64,000 bases of DNA from Parablautia muri (GTDB taxonomy: Bacteria; Bacillota; Clostridia; Lachnospirales; Lachnospiraceae), in assembly GCF_009917485.1 (NCBI RefSeq), contig NZ_QZDT01000001.1, forward strand, positions 310,001 to 374,000. Direction: 5' to 3'. Positions 53,490-61,640 of this stretch are shown piece by piece; the stretch's first letter is position 1; the number at the start of each line of letters is the position of its first letter. The translations under genes and the position numbers were made by a program. Under the pieces are notes generated by a model. The model searched no databases and was not told the origin of the DNA. It saw nothing but the letters and a program-made list of their open reading frames with translations.

Positions 53490-54692
53490 ATGAAGGTTTT
53501 GATGGTTAACAAATTTCTATATCCAAATGGAGGATCGGAAACTTATATTTTTCAAATTGGAAAACAGCTGGAAAAAATGGGGCATAAGGTGCAGTATTTT
53601 GGTATGGAAGATGACAGGCGGATTGTAGGAAATGAGGTTAATAGCTATACTTCCAATATAAATTTCCATACCGGAAAAATCAGCAGATTGTTATATCCTT
53701 TTAAGATTATTTATTCGGTGGAAGCAAGAAAAAAAATCAGGCTGGTACTGAACGATTTCGCGCCGGATGTGGTGCATTTAAATAATTTTAACTTTCAGCT
53801 GACACCTTCTATTATTTATGAGATAGAGAAATATCGCAGGCAAAGCGGGAAAAAGGTGCGGCTGGTTTTTACGGCCCATGATTTTCAATTGCTCTGCCCC
53901 AATCATATGCTGAGGATCCCGTTTTCTAATCAAAATTGCGAGAAATGTTTAGAAGGAAATTTGAGACAGTGCACCAAAAATAAATGTATTCATAATTCTC
54001 TGGTAAAAAGTCTGCTGGGGGAGTGGGAGGGAAAACTGTACCGTAAATTGAAGACATACCGATATCTGGATACGATTATTTGTCCATCCTATTTTATGGA
54101 AAAGAAATTTCTTACGAATTCTCTGTATAAAGGGAAAACGATGGTAATGCATAATTTTGTGGATGCATCAAGGGCGGAGATACCAGATAAGAAGGGTTAT
54201 GTGCTTTATTTCGGCCGTTATTCGGAAGAAAAAGGAATCCGTACTTTGGTAAGTGTATGCAAGAGACTGCCGGAGATTCCGTTTGTGTTTGCAGGGAGTG
54301 GTCCATTAGAAAATGAAATGAATCAGGTAGATAATATCAAAAATGCAGGATTTTTAAAAGGCGCAGCACTACGCAAGGTAATAGAAGAAGCAGATTTTAG
54401 TGTTTATCCGTCAGAATGGTATGAGAATTGTCCTTTTTCAGTGATGGAATCAATTGCTTACGGGACTCCTGTGCTGGGGGCGGATATTGGAGGAATACCA
54501 GAGCTGATACGCGTGGGAGAAACCGGAGAGCTTTTTAAAAGCGGTGATGGGGATGATTTATATCGGAAAATGAAAAAAATGTGGGATAATAAAAAAATTT
54601 CACAAGACTATTCGGAGAAATGTAGAGAGAAAAATTTTGATACCGTACAGGAATACTGTGAAAAATTGATTTGGCTATATCAAAAGAATTAG
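53490..54692 (+). CDS. GT4-family glycosyltransferase
   Basis: 400 residues from ATG 53490 with GGAG seven bases upstream; ATG 53424 would overlap the fusion gene. MVNKFLYPNGGSETYIFQIG starts the acceptor domain. A Cys-rich insert, NCEKCLEGNLRQCTKNKC (about 150-170), is a possible metal site seen in some GT4s. ENCPFSVMESIAYGTPVLGA is the donor motif, with E-x7-E. Confidence 0.83.
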   Translation: MKVLMVNKFLYPNGGSETYIFQIGKQLEKMGHKVQYFGMEDDRRIVGNEVNSYTSNINFHTGKISRLLYPFKIIYSVEARKKIRLVLNDFAPDVVHLNNFNFQLTPSIIYEIEKYRRQSGKKVRLVFTAHDFQLLCPNHMLRIPFSNQNCEKCLEGNLRQCTKNKCIHNSLVKSLLGEWEGKLYRKLKTYRYLDTIICPSYFMEKKFLTNSLYKGKTMVMHNFVDASRAEIPDKKGYVLYFGRYSEEKGIRTLVSVCKRLPEIPFVFAGSGPLENEMNQVDNIKNAGFLKGAALRKVIEEADFSVYPSEWYENCPFSVMESIAYGTPVLGADIGGIPELIRVGETGELFKSGDGDDLYRKMKKMWDNKKISQDYSEKCREKNFDTVQEYCEKLIWLYQKN

Positions 54693-54751
54693 ATTGAATT
54701 AATGATGAAACAAATTTGTTTTATGAATGGCCAAGATACAGGAGAAAAGGG

Positions 54752-55807
54752 ATGAGGGTAGTGCACATGGATTCCGGTTTAGGGAATCAAATGTTAGATT
54801 ATGCAGAGTATTTGGCAATTTGTTCACAAAACCAAGATGAGGAATGTTATTTAGAAAATCTTATTTATGAGATTCCACATAAGGACGGAATGTTTTCTAT
54901 GTGGAATGGTTATGAATTGAAAAGAATATTTGGCATTGAACCACCTAATATAAAGCAATTATTTGATGCAAAGGCTTGGAAAAGAATACTTCAGAGAGTT
55001 GAAGATAGTCAGTTCTGGAAAGAGAACTGGAACTATGCGCCTCATATCATTAAGGCGTTGGAAGAAGAAGGAGTGTATCTTACTAATTATGGAAAAAAGA
55101 TAGAAGCGCCTTCTAAGAAGCCTATGACTTTAAAAAGAAAAATCAGACTGTTCATGACACGTTTTTTTCAGACAAGAATTGGTTATCATATAAAAAGACA
55201 TATGCGGAAATTGTTGGCAGGTCGTTTGATAAGCAAAGCCAATGAAAATTACCATATTTTTAGAAAATATCCCTCCAATGCATATACAGGACATTCTTTT
55301 GCTTTTAAATATAAAGGATTTGGAATAGAGTGTATTGATCCTATGGTGCGCGAGGCTTTTTCTTTTCCTGCAATTGAGGACGAAAAGAACAAGGAAATGA
55401 TGAAATTGATTCGAGGATGTAATGCAGTGTCTATTCATGCGAGAAGGAGCGATCTTCTATTTGTGAACGGATATTGTTATAAATTTGGTTTTTTTAAACG
55501 TTCCGTTCGATATATAAAAAAACATGTGGATAATCCGGTCTTTATTTTCTTTACAGATGAAAAAAGCGTGGGATGGTGTGAGGAAAATGAAAAGATTTTT
55601 GGATTGAATTTTAAGAAGGATAAAGTATATTTTGTGGATTGGAATAGAGGGGAAGATAGTTTTCGGGATATGCAGCTTATGGCGGAGTGTAAGCATAATA
55701 TCTTTACGGAGAGCACATTCGGCTTTTGGGGGGCGTATTTAAACAGCAACCCCAATAAGATAACCTGCGCACCTGACCCGATGATATTAGCGACCCATTC
55801 CTTTTAA
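54752..55807 (+). CDS. GT11-like fucosyltransferase-superfamily protein
   Basis: 351 residues from ATG 54752 (AGGAGAAAAGGG upstream). HMDSGLGNQMLDYAEYLA, HARRSDLL (229-236; Gly of HxRRGD is Ser) and ESTFGFWGAYLNSNP place it in or near GT11. A basic insert (about 118-165) is unusual and makes it longer than the 300-residue norm. The gene is A+T-rich. It is the last gene before the promoter at 55882. Confidence 0.72.
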   Translation: MRVVHMDSGLGNQMLDYAEYLAICSQNQDEECYLENLIYEIPHKDGMFSMWNGYELKRIFGIEPPNIKQLFDAKAWKRILQRVEDSQFWKENWNYAPHIIKALEEEGVYLTNYGKKIEAPSKKPMTLKRKIRLFMTRFFQTRIGYHIKRHMRKLLAGRLISKANENYHIFRKYPSNAYTGHSFAFKYKGFGIECIDPMVREAFSFPAIEDEKNKEMMKLIRGCNAVSIHARRSDLLFVNGYCYKFGFFKRSVRYIKKHVDNPVFIFFTDEKSVGWCEENEKIFGLNFKKDKVYFVDWNRGEDSFRDMQLMAECKHNIFTESTFGFWGAYLNSNPNKITCAPDPMILATHSF

Positions 55808-55881
55808 GATAGTAAAGAAAAGATGAGAGCAGATGGTTACAGTGTTTCACACATGGACCAGAGATGTACATTAATAAAAAG

Positions 55882-55910
55882 TTGGAATTTGTAATAATAG
55901 ATGATATAAT
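55882..55910 (+). promoter_or_regulatory. Promoter of the radical SAM/ABC exporter unit
   Basis: TTGGAA (55882-55887) and a perfect TATAAT (55905-55910), 17-base spacing, leave a leader of about 115 bases before ATG 56031. Confidence 0.7.
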
Positions 55911-55960
55911 GAGCGTTAGCAAGAATGAGCTTACTTATTTGGAGAGCGGCGAATGGCGTA

Positions 55961-55979
55961 CATGAATCTCCGATTCATG
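55961..55979 (+). promoter_or_regulatory. Leader hairpin of the radical SAM unit
   Basis: CATGAAT (55961-55967) pairs with ATTCATG (55973-55979) around CTCCG. Seven perfect pairs in the 5' leader, no T tract. The CTCC loop is complementary to Shine-Dalgarno-like purines, so a regulatory kissing or masking role is possible. Confidence 0.4.
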
Positions 55980-56030
55980 ACATGTTAAGTTGGCAAAAAT
56001 TTTTATAAAAACGAGAAGAGGTTAGAAGGC

Positions 56031-57047
56031 ATGGCGAAAAGAACTCTTTATGGAACTGTAATCGTCACATATAGGTGTAATGCCAGGTGTAATATGTGCG
56101 ATTGCTTTAAGGATCCTTCAAAACCCAGTGAAGAAATTACGCTTGAAGATATTAAAAAGCTGCCTGAAATGGCGTTTACAAATATTACGGGCGGGGAGCC
56201 CTTTGTGAGGCAGGATATTCCCCAGATTGTGGAGGAGCTATATAAAAAATCAGACAGAATTGTAATTTCTACAAATGGATATTTTACAGACAGGATTATT
56301 GCCTTATGTAAACAATTTCCCAAGGTAGGGATTAGGATCAGTATAGAAGGACTGCAGGAGACGAATGATAAGATCAGAGGAATTCCGGACGGATATAATA
56401 GAGGGTATGATACGCTGAGGACTCTGGTTGAGATGGGGCATCCTGATGTGGGGTTTGGAATGACGGTTCAGGATATGAATTGTGAGGATTTAGTGCCGCT
56501 TTATCATATTGCCAATGATATGGGCATGGAATTTGCAACGGCTGCGCTTCATAATTCTTTTTATTTTAGAAAGACAGATAACAAAATTGATGATAAATTA
56601 AAGGTTGCACGTAATTTTGAAAAGCTGATCAATGAGCTTTTGCGTAGCAACTCACCTAAAAAATGGTTCAGGGCTTACTTTAACCATGGGTTGATCAATT
56701 ATATTTATGGAAATAAACGACTTCTTCCCTGTGATATGTCACGAAATGCCTTTTTCATAGACCCGTTCTGTGATGTGATTCCCTGCAATGGCATGGCTCA
56801 AAAGGCAGTGATGGGAAATCTAAGGGAGCAAAGCTGGGGCGAATTGTGGAATTCTGACAAGGCGCAGAAGGTCAGGGAATGTACAAAGAAATGCGACCGA
56901 AATTGTTGGATGATTGGAAGCGCATCCCCTGCCATGCATAAGTATATCTGGGTACCCGGCTGGTGGGTTGTAAAGCATAAGTTCTTCAAGCGCGGCAAAT
57001 ACAGTTTAAAAGAAAACAAATTTATTGAATTACAAAATAAAAACTAA
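56031..57047 (+). CDS. Radical SAM protein with SPASM-like C-terminus
   Basis: 338 residues. The [4Fe-4S] motif C16-x3-C20-x2-C23 (RCNARCNMCDC), ITGGEPFVR and VISTNGY are standard radical SAM elements. The C-terminal part has further cysteines (LLPCDMSRNAFF, IPCNG, CTKKCDRNC) arranged like a SPASM auxiliary-cluster domain, followed by an unusual WVPGWWVVKHKFF tail. AGAGG before ATG 56031. Substrate unknown; in a glycan locus it may modify a sugar or a peptide carrier. Confidence 0.8.
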   Translation: MAKRTLYGTVIVTYRCNARCNMCDCFKDPSKPSEEITLEDIKKLPEMAFTNITGGEPFVRQDIPQIVEELYKKSDRIVISTNGYFTDRIIALCKQFPKVGIRISIEGLQETNDKIRGIPDGYNRGYDTLRTLVEMGHPDVGFGMTVQDMNCEDLVPLYHIANDMGMEFATAALHNSFYFRKTDNKIDDKLKVARNFEKLINELLRSNSPKKWFRAYFNHGLINYIYGNKRLLPCDMSRNAFFIDPFCDVIPCNGMAQKAVMGNLREQSWGELWNSDKAQKVRECTKKCDRNCWMIGSASPAMHKYIWVPGWWVVKHKFFKRGKYSLKENKFIELQNKN

Positions 57048-57079
57048 AAATTGTATGTTAGGATATGGTATAAGGGAAA

Positions 57080-58819
57080 ATGAAGTTTGGTAAGAACATC
57101 ATACAAATTTCATATAATCTATTGCCTGCATTGATTTTAGGGATATGCAGTATATGCTTATTGATAAGAAGTTTTTACAGCTTTAGCTGGTCAGATGAGA
57201 GCTTTTACCTGACGGTTGTACATCGGTTTTGGCTGGGTGAAAGGATTCTTGTAGATGAGTGGTTTTTTGCGCAGGTGTGGGGACCTTTGCGGCTCCCGTT
57301 GTACGCTTTATATCGTCTGGTAACAGGAGGCAATGAGGGAGTATACTTATATTTTAGATTATTATATTGGGGAATATCTACATTTACCGCGTGGTGTACC
57401 TACAATACGCTTCAAAAACAAAATTCCCGCACTGCGAGTTTATTATGCGCTTTAGTTTATTTTTTATATTCCAGGGCGAATATAGGCGGTATGTCATATT
57501 ATAATATGACATTAACTTGGGTTTTACTTGGAATATTGCTCTTTTATGAACAGGTTTGTGAGAAAAAGGCAAGAAAAAGAAAACTGTATGTGACAGGGAT
57601 TTTGCTGGCATTCGCAGTGGGAAATACACCCTATTTAGCATTGCTTTATGTAATACTAGGTATATATCTCTTGGTCAGGAACAGATACCGTTTTTTGAGA
57701 TATGAGATTATGTCGGTAATAGCCGGAACAGCTACTGTGGCAGTTGCCTATGTAGGATACATTCTATATAAAAGTCCATTAAATGAAATTATATTAAGTA
57801 TACCCCATATTCTAAATGAACCGGAAATGCAACATGCAAAGCATATTAACTTAATTACAGTGGTGCCGATTATACTCATAAGAATTATATGGAGATATAA
57901 ATGGACTATTTGGATTTCAGGGTTGCTTATGATATATATCCGGCATAAAAAAAGGAGATGTCTTTTATTTACCAGGAAGGAAATTAATTTTCTGCTGGGA
58001 ATTGATTTAGTAGTTTTTGCTTGTAATTTTTTTCTTTCCCGAAATATGCTGGGCTGTATCAATATAGCAGGTGTATTATTTGCAATGCCAATCATAAGTA
58101 TTTTTCAGAGATGGAAAGATCTGAATAAGAATGTGGTAAGAGTGTTTGGAACGGCAGGGATTAGCCTGACGCTGGCTTTTTCACTTTCTTCTGATACCGG
58201 ATTGGATGCAATGGCGATAGGGTTCGTGGTTATCAACATGGGCGCGATTTTGCTTGTATTCCATCTGGACGAATTACAAAAGAAAAAGATTGTATCGGGA
58301 ATCGTATTGTCAGTCTATTGTGTGATGATTTTTCAAACAGCATTCCTGAGGTTTTTCAGTGTTTATAGAGATGCCCCTTTTAGCCAGCTGGACACACAGA
58401 TTACATCAGGCGTAGGTAAATATCTTTTCACTACGCAAGAACATGCCAAACAGTACAACAATGTAAAAACAGCTATAGACACGTATGTACGTGAAAATGA
58501 TCAAGTGCTGTATTCTCAAAATTGTTTTTGGGGGTATCTATGTACCGATAATGCTTACGGAACACCTTCCTCCTGGCGAATGCCATTTAATAGTCCCAGG
58601 CTGAAGGAATATTATGAGGTGAGACCTGAAAAAATACCTACATGTATTTTTGTATTAAACCCAGCATATGGAAATTTCGAATCTGATCTGATACAGGGAG
58701 AGGAAAGAGCAGAATTGCCTAATGCAAATAAAATAGAAGGTTATCTGGCTGACTATATTGCTCAGAATGATTATGAAAAGATTGAGCTGGAATGCGCAAC
58801 AATATTCAGGAGAAAATAA
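57080..58819 (+). CDS. GT-C-like polytopic membrane glycosyltransferase
   Basis: 579 residues, about 12 helices. FSWSDESFYLTVVHRFWLGE gives the Asp-Glu motif in the first outer loop of GT-C (PMT/ArnT-like) enzymes, and DEWFFAQVWGPLRLPLYALY follows. The last 130 residues are extracytoplasmic. Probably transfers a sugar from a polyprenyl-phosphate donor. It shares one base with the next gene (TAATG). Confidence 0.65.
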   Translation: MKFGKNIIQISYNLLPALILGICSICLLIRSFYSFSWSDESFYLTVVHRFWLGERILVDEWFFAQVWGPLRLPLYALYRLVTGGNEGVYLYFRLLYWGISTFTAWCTYNTLQKQNSRTASLLCALVYFLYSRANIGGMSYYNMTLTWVLLGILLFYEQVCEKKARKRKLYVTGILLAFAVGNTPYLALLYVILGIYLLVRNRYRFLRYEIMSVIAGTATVAVAYVGYILYKSPLNEIILSIPHILNEPEMQHAKHINLITVVPIILIRIIWRYKWTIWISGLLMIYIRHKKRRCLLFTRKEINFLLGIDLVVFACNFFLSRNMLGCINIAGVLFAMPIISIFQRWKDLNKNVVRVFGTAGISLTLAFSLSSDTGLDAMAIGFVVINMGAILLVFHLDELQKKKIVSGIVLSVYCVMIFQTAFLRFFSVYRDAPFSQLDTQITSGVGKYLFTTQEHAKQYNNVKTAIDTYVRENDQVLYSQNCFWGYLCTDNAYGTPSSWRMPFNSPRLKEYYEVRPEKIPTCIFVLNPAYGNFESDLIQGEERAELPNANKIEGYLADYIAQNDYEKIELECATIFRRK

Positions 58820-59790
58820 TGAGGGAAGATAGTGGTTTTAGATTTGAGTTAAAACAACAAATTCAAAAAATTCCATTTATCAATGAACCATATACTAAGT
58901 GGAAATGGCGCGAAAGAAAAGTTTCATATGGAAAAGAAAATCCGGATAAAATATTTTTCATAATTCGACGCGCTTCCTGTAAGGTGGGGCTATTTTCTCA
59001 TGTAATGACTAATATGGGACTGGTAGACTATGCGGTAAGAAAAGGTTATATTCCTGTGATAGATATGCAAAATACAGGAAATACATATTTAGAACCGGCA
59101 CAAGTGGGTAAGATAAATGCATGGGAATTTTATTTTAAGCAGCCTATGGGATATGGGCTTATGGACATAGCAAACAGCAAAAATATTATATTAAGTGACG
59201 GTATGATTACCCGAAAAAATGATTATCCTGATATTCATTTGGTAGATGAAAGGGAAAAGCTATTACGCTGGAGAGAAGTCTTTCGGAATTATTTTGCAAT
59301 TGAGGATAGTTTATTAGCTGAATTTCAGATTGAGAGAAAAAAGTTATTTGAAAATAAGAGAGTTTTGGGGGTTCTAGCGAGAGGAACAGATTACGTTAAT
59401 TTAAGGCCCCATAATCATCCGGTGCAGCCAACGGCCATGCAGGTGGCTGAAAAGGTGAGAAAAGTGATGGACAAATATTCGTGTACATATATTTTTCTCG
59501 CAACGGAAGATAAAGCAATATATGATGTTATGAAAACTCAATTTGGCGACAAGCTATTGACTGTAGAGACTACAAGATATATTACGTCCGGTAAAGAGAA
59601 TATTAACGACATGCATAGTGATAGAAATGAGGACAAATATCTTAAAGGCAAAGAATATTTGGTGTCAGTATGGTTGCTTTCTAAATGTAATTGTCTGGTT
59701 GCCGGCAATGTAGGTGGGACACATGGCGCGTTACTTATGAGTCCAGGGTATGAGTATAGTTATATATTTGATTTAGGTTTGTACCCGTAG
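58819..59790 (+). CDS. Fucosyltransferase-superfamily-like protein
   Basis: 323 residues from ATG 58819 (CAGGAG six bases upstream), overlapping the preceding stop by one base. LGVLARGTDYVNLRPHNHP has the Arg-Gly-x-Asp core of fucosyltransferase binding motifs without the leading His. IFLATEDKAIYDVMKTQFG and a C-terminal NVGGTHGALLM resemble GT23/O-fucosyltransferase-type folds more than GT11. Precise family and donor uncertain. Confidence 0.55.
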   Translation: MREDSGFRFELKQQIQKIPFINEPYTKWKWRERKVSYGKENPDKIFFIIRRASCKVGLFSHVMTNMGLVDYAVRKGYIPVIDMQNTGNTYLEPAQVGKINAWEFYFKQPMGYGLMDIANSKNIILSDGMITRKNDYPDIHLVDEREKLLRWREVFRNYFAIEDSLLAEFQIERKKLFENKRVLGVLARGTDYVNLRPHNHPVQPTAMQVAEKVRKVMDKYSCTYIFLATEDKAIYDVMKTQFGDKLLTVETTRYITSGKENINDMHSDRNEDKYLKGKEYLVSVWLLSKCNCLVAGNVGGTHGALLMSPGYEYSYIFDLGLYP

Positions 59791-59805
59791 CTGCAAAGGA
59801 GCGAA

Positions 59806-59859
59806 ATGGGAGTTAGTGTGTATTTTGTAAGTGTAGCTTGTGACATGCGAGGAGTATAA
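59806..59859 (+). CDS. Possible 17-residue leader peptide before ABC exporter 2
   Basis: ATG 59806 has AAAGGAG four bases upstream and encodes MGVSVYFVSVACDMRGV; its TAA ends two bases before ATG 59862. The ending VACDMRGV resembles IACDMQGV (21725 frame) and LVCGMRRV (2792 frame), with identical spacing to the next gene. It is the only copy of the three with a proper ribosome binding site. Confidence 0.35.
   Translation: MGVSVYFVSVACDMRGV
59838..59852 (+). repeat. Recurrent start-proximal leader motif, copy 4
   Basis: TTGTGACATGCGAGG lies 9 bases before ATG 59862 and matches the consensus TTGYRRYATGCRRRG. Confidence 0.6.
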
Positions 59860-59861
59860 CG

Positions 59862-61640
59862 ATGAAACGAATGAAAGGATTTATAGGACAGGTAAATTAT
59901 ATATTTTCCAAAGAACAGAAGATTAGATTTTTCTTTCTGTTGGTGGCAATCGTGATAACTACTTTTTTGGAACTGCTTAGCGTTACCGCAGTTATGCCGC
60001 TAGTCAACGTGATGATGGACCCTCAAATAATAATGAGAACAGATTATCTATGGTGGGCTTATTGTACATTTGGTTTCCAGAATACGAATCAGTTCCTTGC
60101 CTTTCTTGGGGGAATATTAATTGTGGTTTATATATTAAAAAATATATGTGTTTCTGTTATGTATCAATTACAGTATAAATTTACCTTCAGTAATCAGAAA
60201 AAATTAGCGTCAAAAATGATGGGATGCTATATGAAGCAGCCTTACTATTTCCATTTATCTCACAGTAGCGCTGAGCTGATTAGAAGTATTAATACGGATG
60301 TGGCTATGATGTTTCAAGGGGTTTTATCTATCTTGCAATTGATCGCGGAGGTATTAGTCTGTATTGTATTGGGAGTCTTTTTAATTGTTAAGGATAAAAG
60401 TATTACCATCGGCGTGTGTCTGTTTATGATAATCTTTTTGGTGTTCTTTGCAAAGAAATTTAAAAGATATCTGGCACGGATAGGCGAGGAGGACCGGATG
60501 TACAGCGCTGGTATTGTAAAATGGCTGCAACAGTCTTTTGGTGGTATGAAGGAGACGAAAATTCTTGGTCGGGAGGGCTTTTTCCTGAACAGATTCAATT
60601 CGGAATATCAAAATTGGGCGGAGAGAGAACAAATTTATCGTTATCTGCAGGTGGCTCCAAGACCAATCATGGAAGCTGTCTGTATCACAGCGTTGATGAC
60701 AGTGGTGATTGTTAAACTATTAAACGGTACGAATAGTTCTTATTTTATAACAACAATTTCTGTTTTTGCGATTGCAGCTTTCCGGTTATTGCCTTCCTTT
60801 AACAGGATTGCTAATTATATGAGTGTGATTATGTTTAATATGCCGGCATTTGAGGCAGTGTATGGCGATTTAAAAGAAATTGAAAAAGTGAAGGAGCATG
60901 AAACAGGGAAGAATACTGCTTTAGAGGCTCTGCCCCTTCAGAATGAGATTAAAGTAGATGATCTGTCTTTTAAATATCCGACAGGTACAGATTATGTACT
61001 GGAACATATTAATCTGACAATAGGAAAGAAGCAGTCGGTTGCATTCATTGGACCCTCAGGAGCAGGAAAAACAACGCTGGCAGACTTGATTTTGGGTGCT
61101 TTAACACCTACATCAGGAACAATACGAATAGATGAAACAGATGCTTTCCGGCATTTATCCGCATGGCAGAGAAATGTAGGATATATTCCGCAGAATATTT
61201 ATTTGCTTGATGATACAATCAGAAATAATATTTTATATGGAGCAGTGGGAGAAGCGGATAATGATGCAAAATTATGGAAGGCGATTGAAAAAGCACAGCT
61301 CAAAGAATTTATAGAAAGCCTGGGTGATGGATTAGACACCGAAGTAGGAGAAAGCGGTGTCAGATTATCAGGCGGGCAGAGGCAGAGAATCGGAATTGCA
61401 AGGGCACTGTATAATGACCCTGAAGTGTTGGTGCTGGATGAAGCAACGTCAGCGTTGGATAACGATACGGAAGCAGCTGTAATGGAGGCTATTGAAACGC
61501 TGACCGGAAGCAAGACAATCATTATCATCGCCCACAGACTATCTACTATAAAAAATTGTGATATGGTTTATGAAATCAATCATAAAGAAGCGAAAATACA
61601 GCATTTAAGGAGTAATGAACATGAATCTGATGGAGATTGA
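59862..61640 (+). CDS. PglK-like ABC exporter, copy 2
   Basis: 592 residues, one-chain transmembrane plus ATPase. FLELLSVTAVMPLVNVMMD in the first helix region parallels the exporter at 33375. Walker A GPSGAGKTT (397-405), LSGGQRQRIGIARALYNDPE, Walker B VLVLDEATSALD and IIIAHRL are intact. The ATPase domain is very similar to copy 1 while the membrane part is diverged, so a different lipid-linked glycan is probably exported. Confidence 0.85.
   Translation: MKRMKGFIGQVNYIFSKEQKIRFFFLLVAIVITTFLELLSVTAVMPLVNVMMDPQIIMRTDYLWWAYCTFGFQNTNQFLAFLGGILIVVYILKNICVSVMYQLQYKFTFSNQKKLASKMMGCYMKQPYYFHLSHSSAELIRSINTDVAMMFQGVLSILQLIAEVLVCIVLGVFLIVKDKSITIGVCLFMIIFLVFFAKKFKRYLARIGEEDRMYSAGIVKWLQQSFGGMKETKILGREGFFLNRFNSEYQNWAEREQIYRYLQVAPRPIMEAVCITALMTVVIVKLLNGTNSSYFITTISVFAIAAFRLLPSFNRIANYMSVIMFNMPAFEAVYGDLKEIEKVKEHETGKNTALEALPLQNEIKVDDLSFKYPTGTDYVLEHINLTIGKKQSVAFIGPSGAGKTTLADLILGALTPTSGTIRIDETDAFRHLSAWQRNVGYIPQNIYLLDDTIRNNILYGAVGEADNDAKLWKAIEKAQLKEFIESLGDGLDTEVGESGVRLSGGQRQRIGIARALYNDPEVLVLDEATSALDNDTEAAVMEAIETLTGSKTIIIIAHRLSTIKNCDMVYEINHKEAKIQHLRSNEHESDGD

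Noticed and set aside
55864-55965. A 33-codon frame (MYINKKLEF...) before the radical SAM gene
   Set aside because: It covers both promoter boxes at 55882-55910 and lacks a ribosome binding site, so it is most likely chance.
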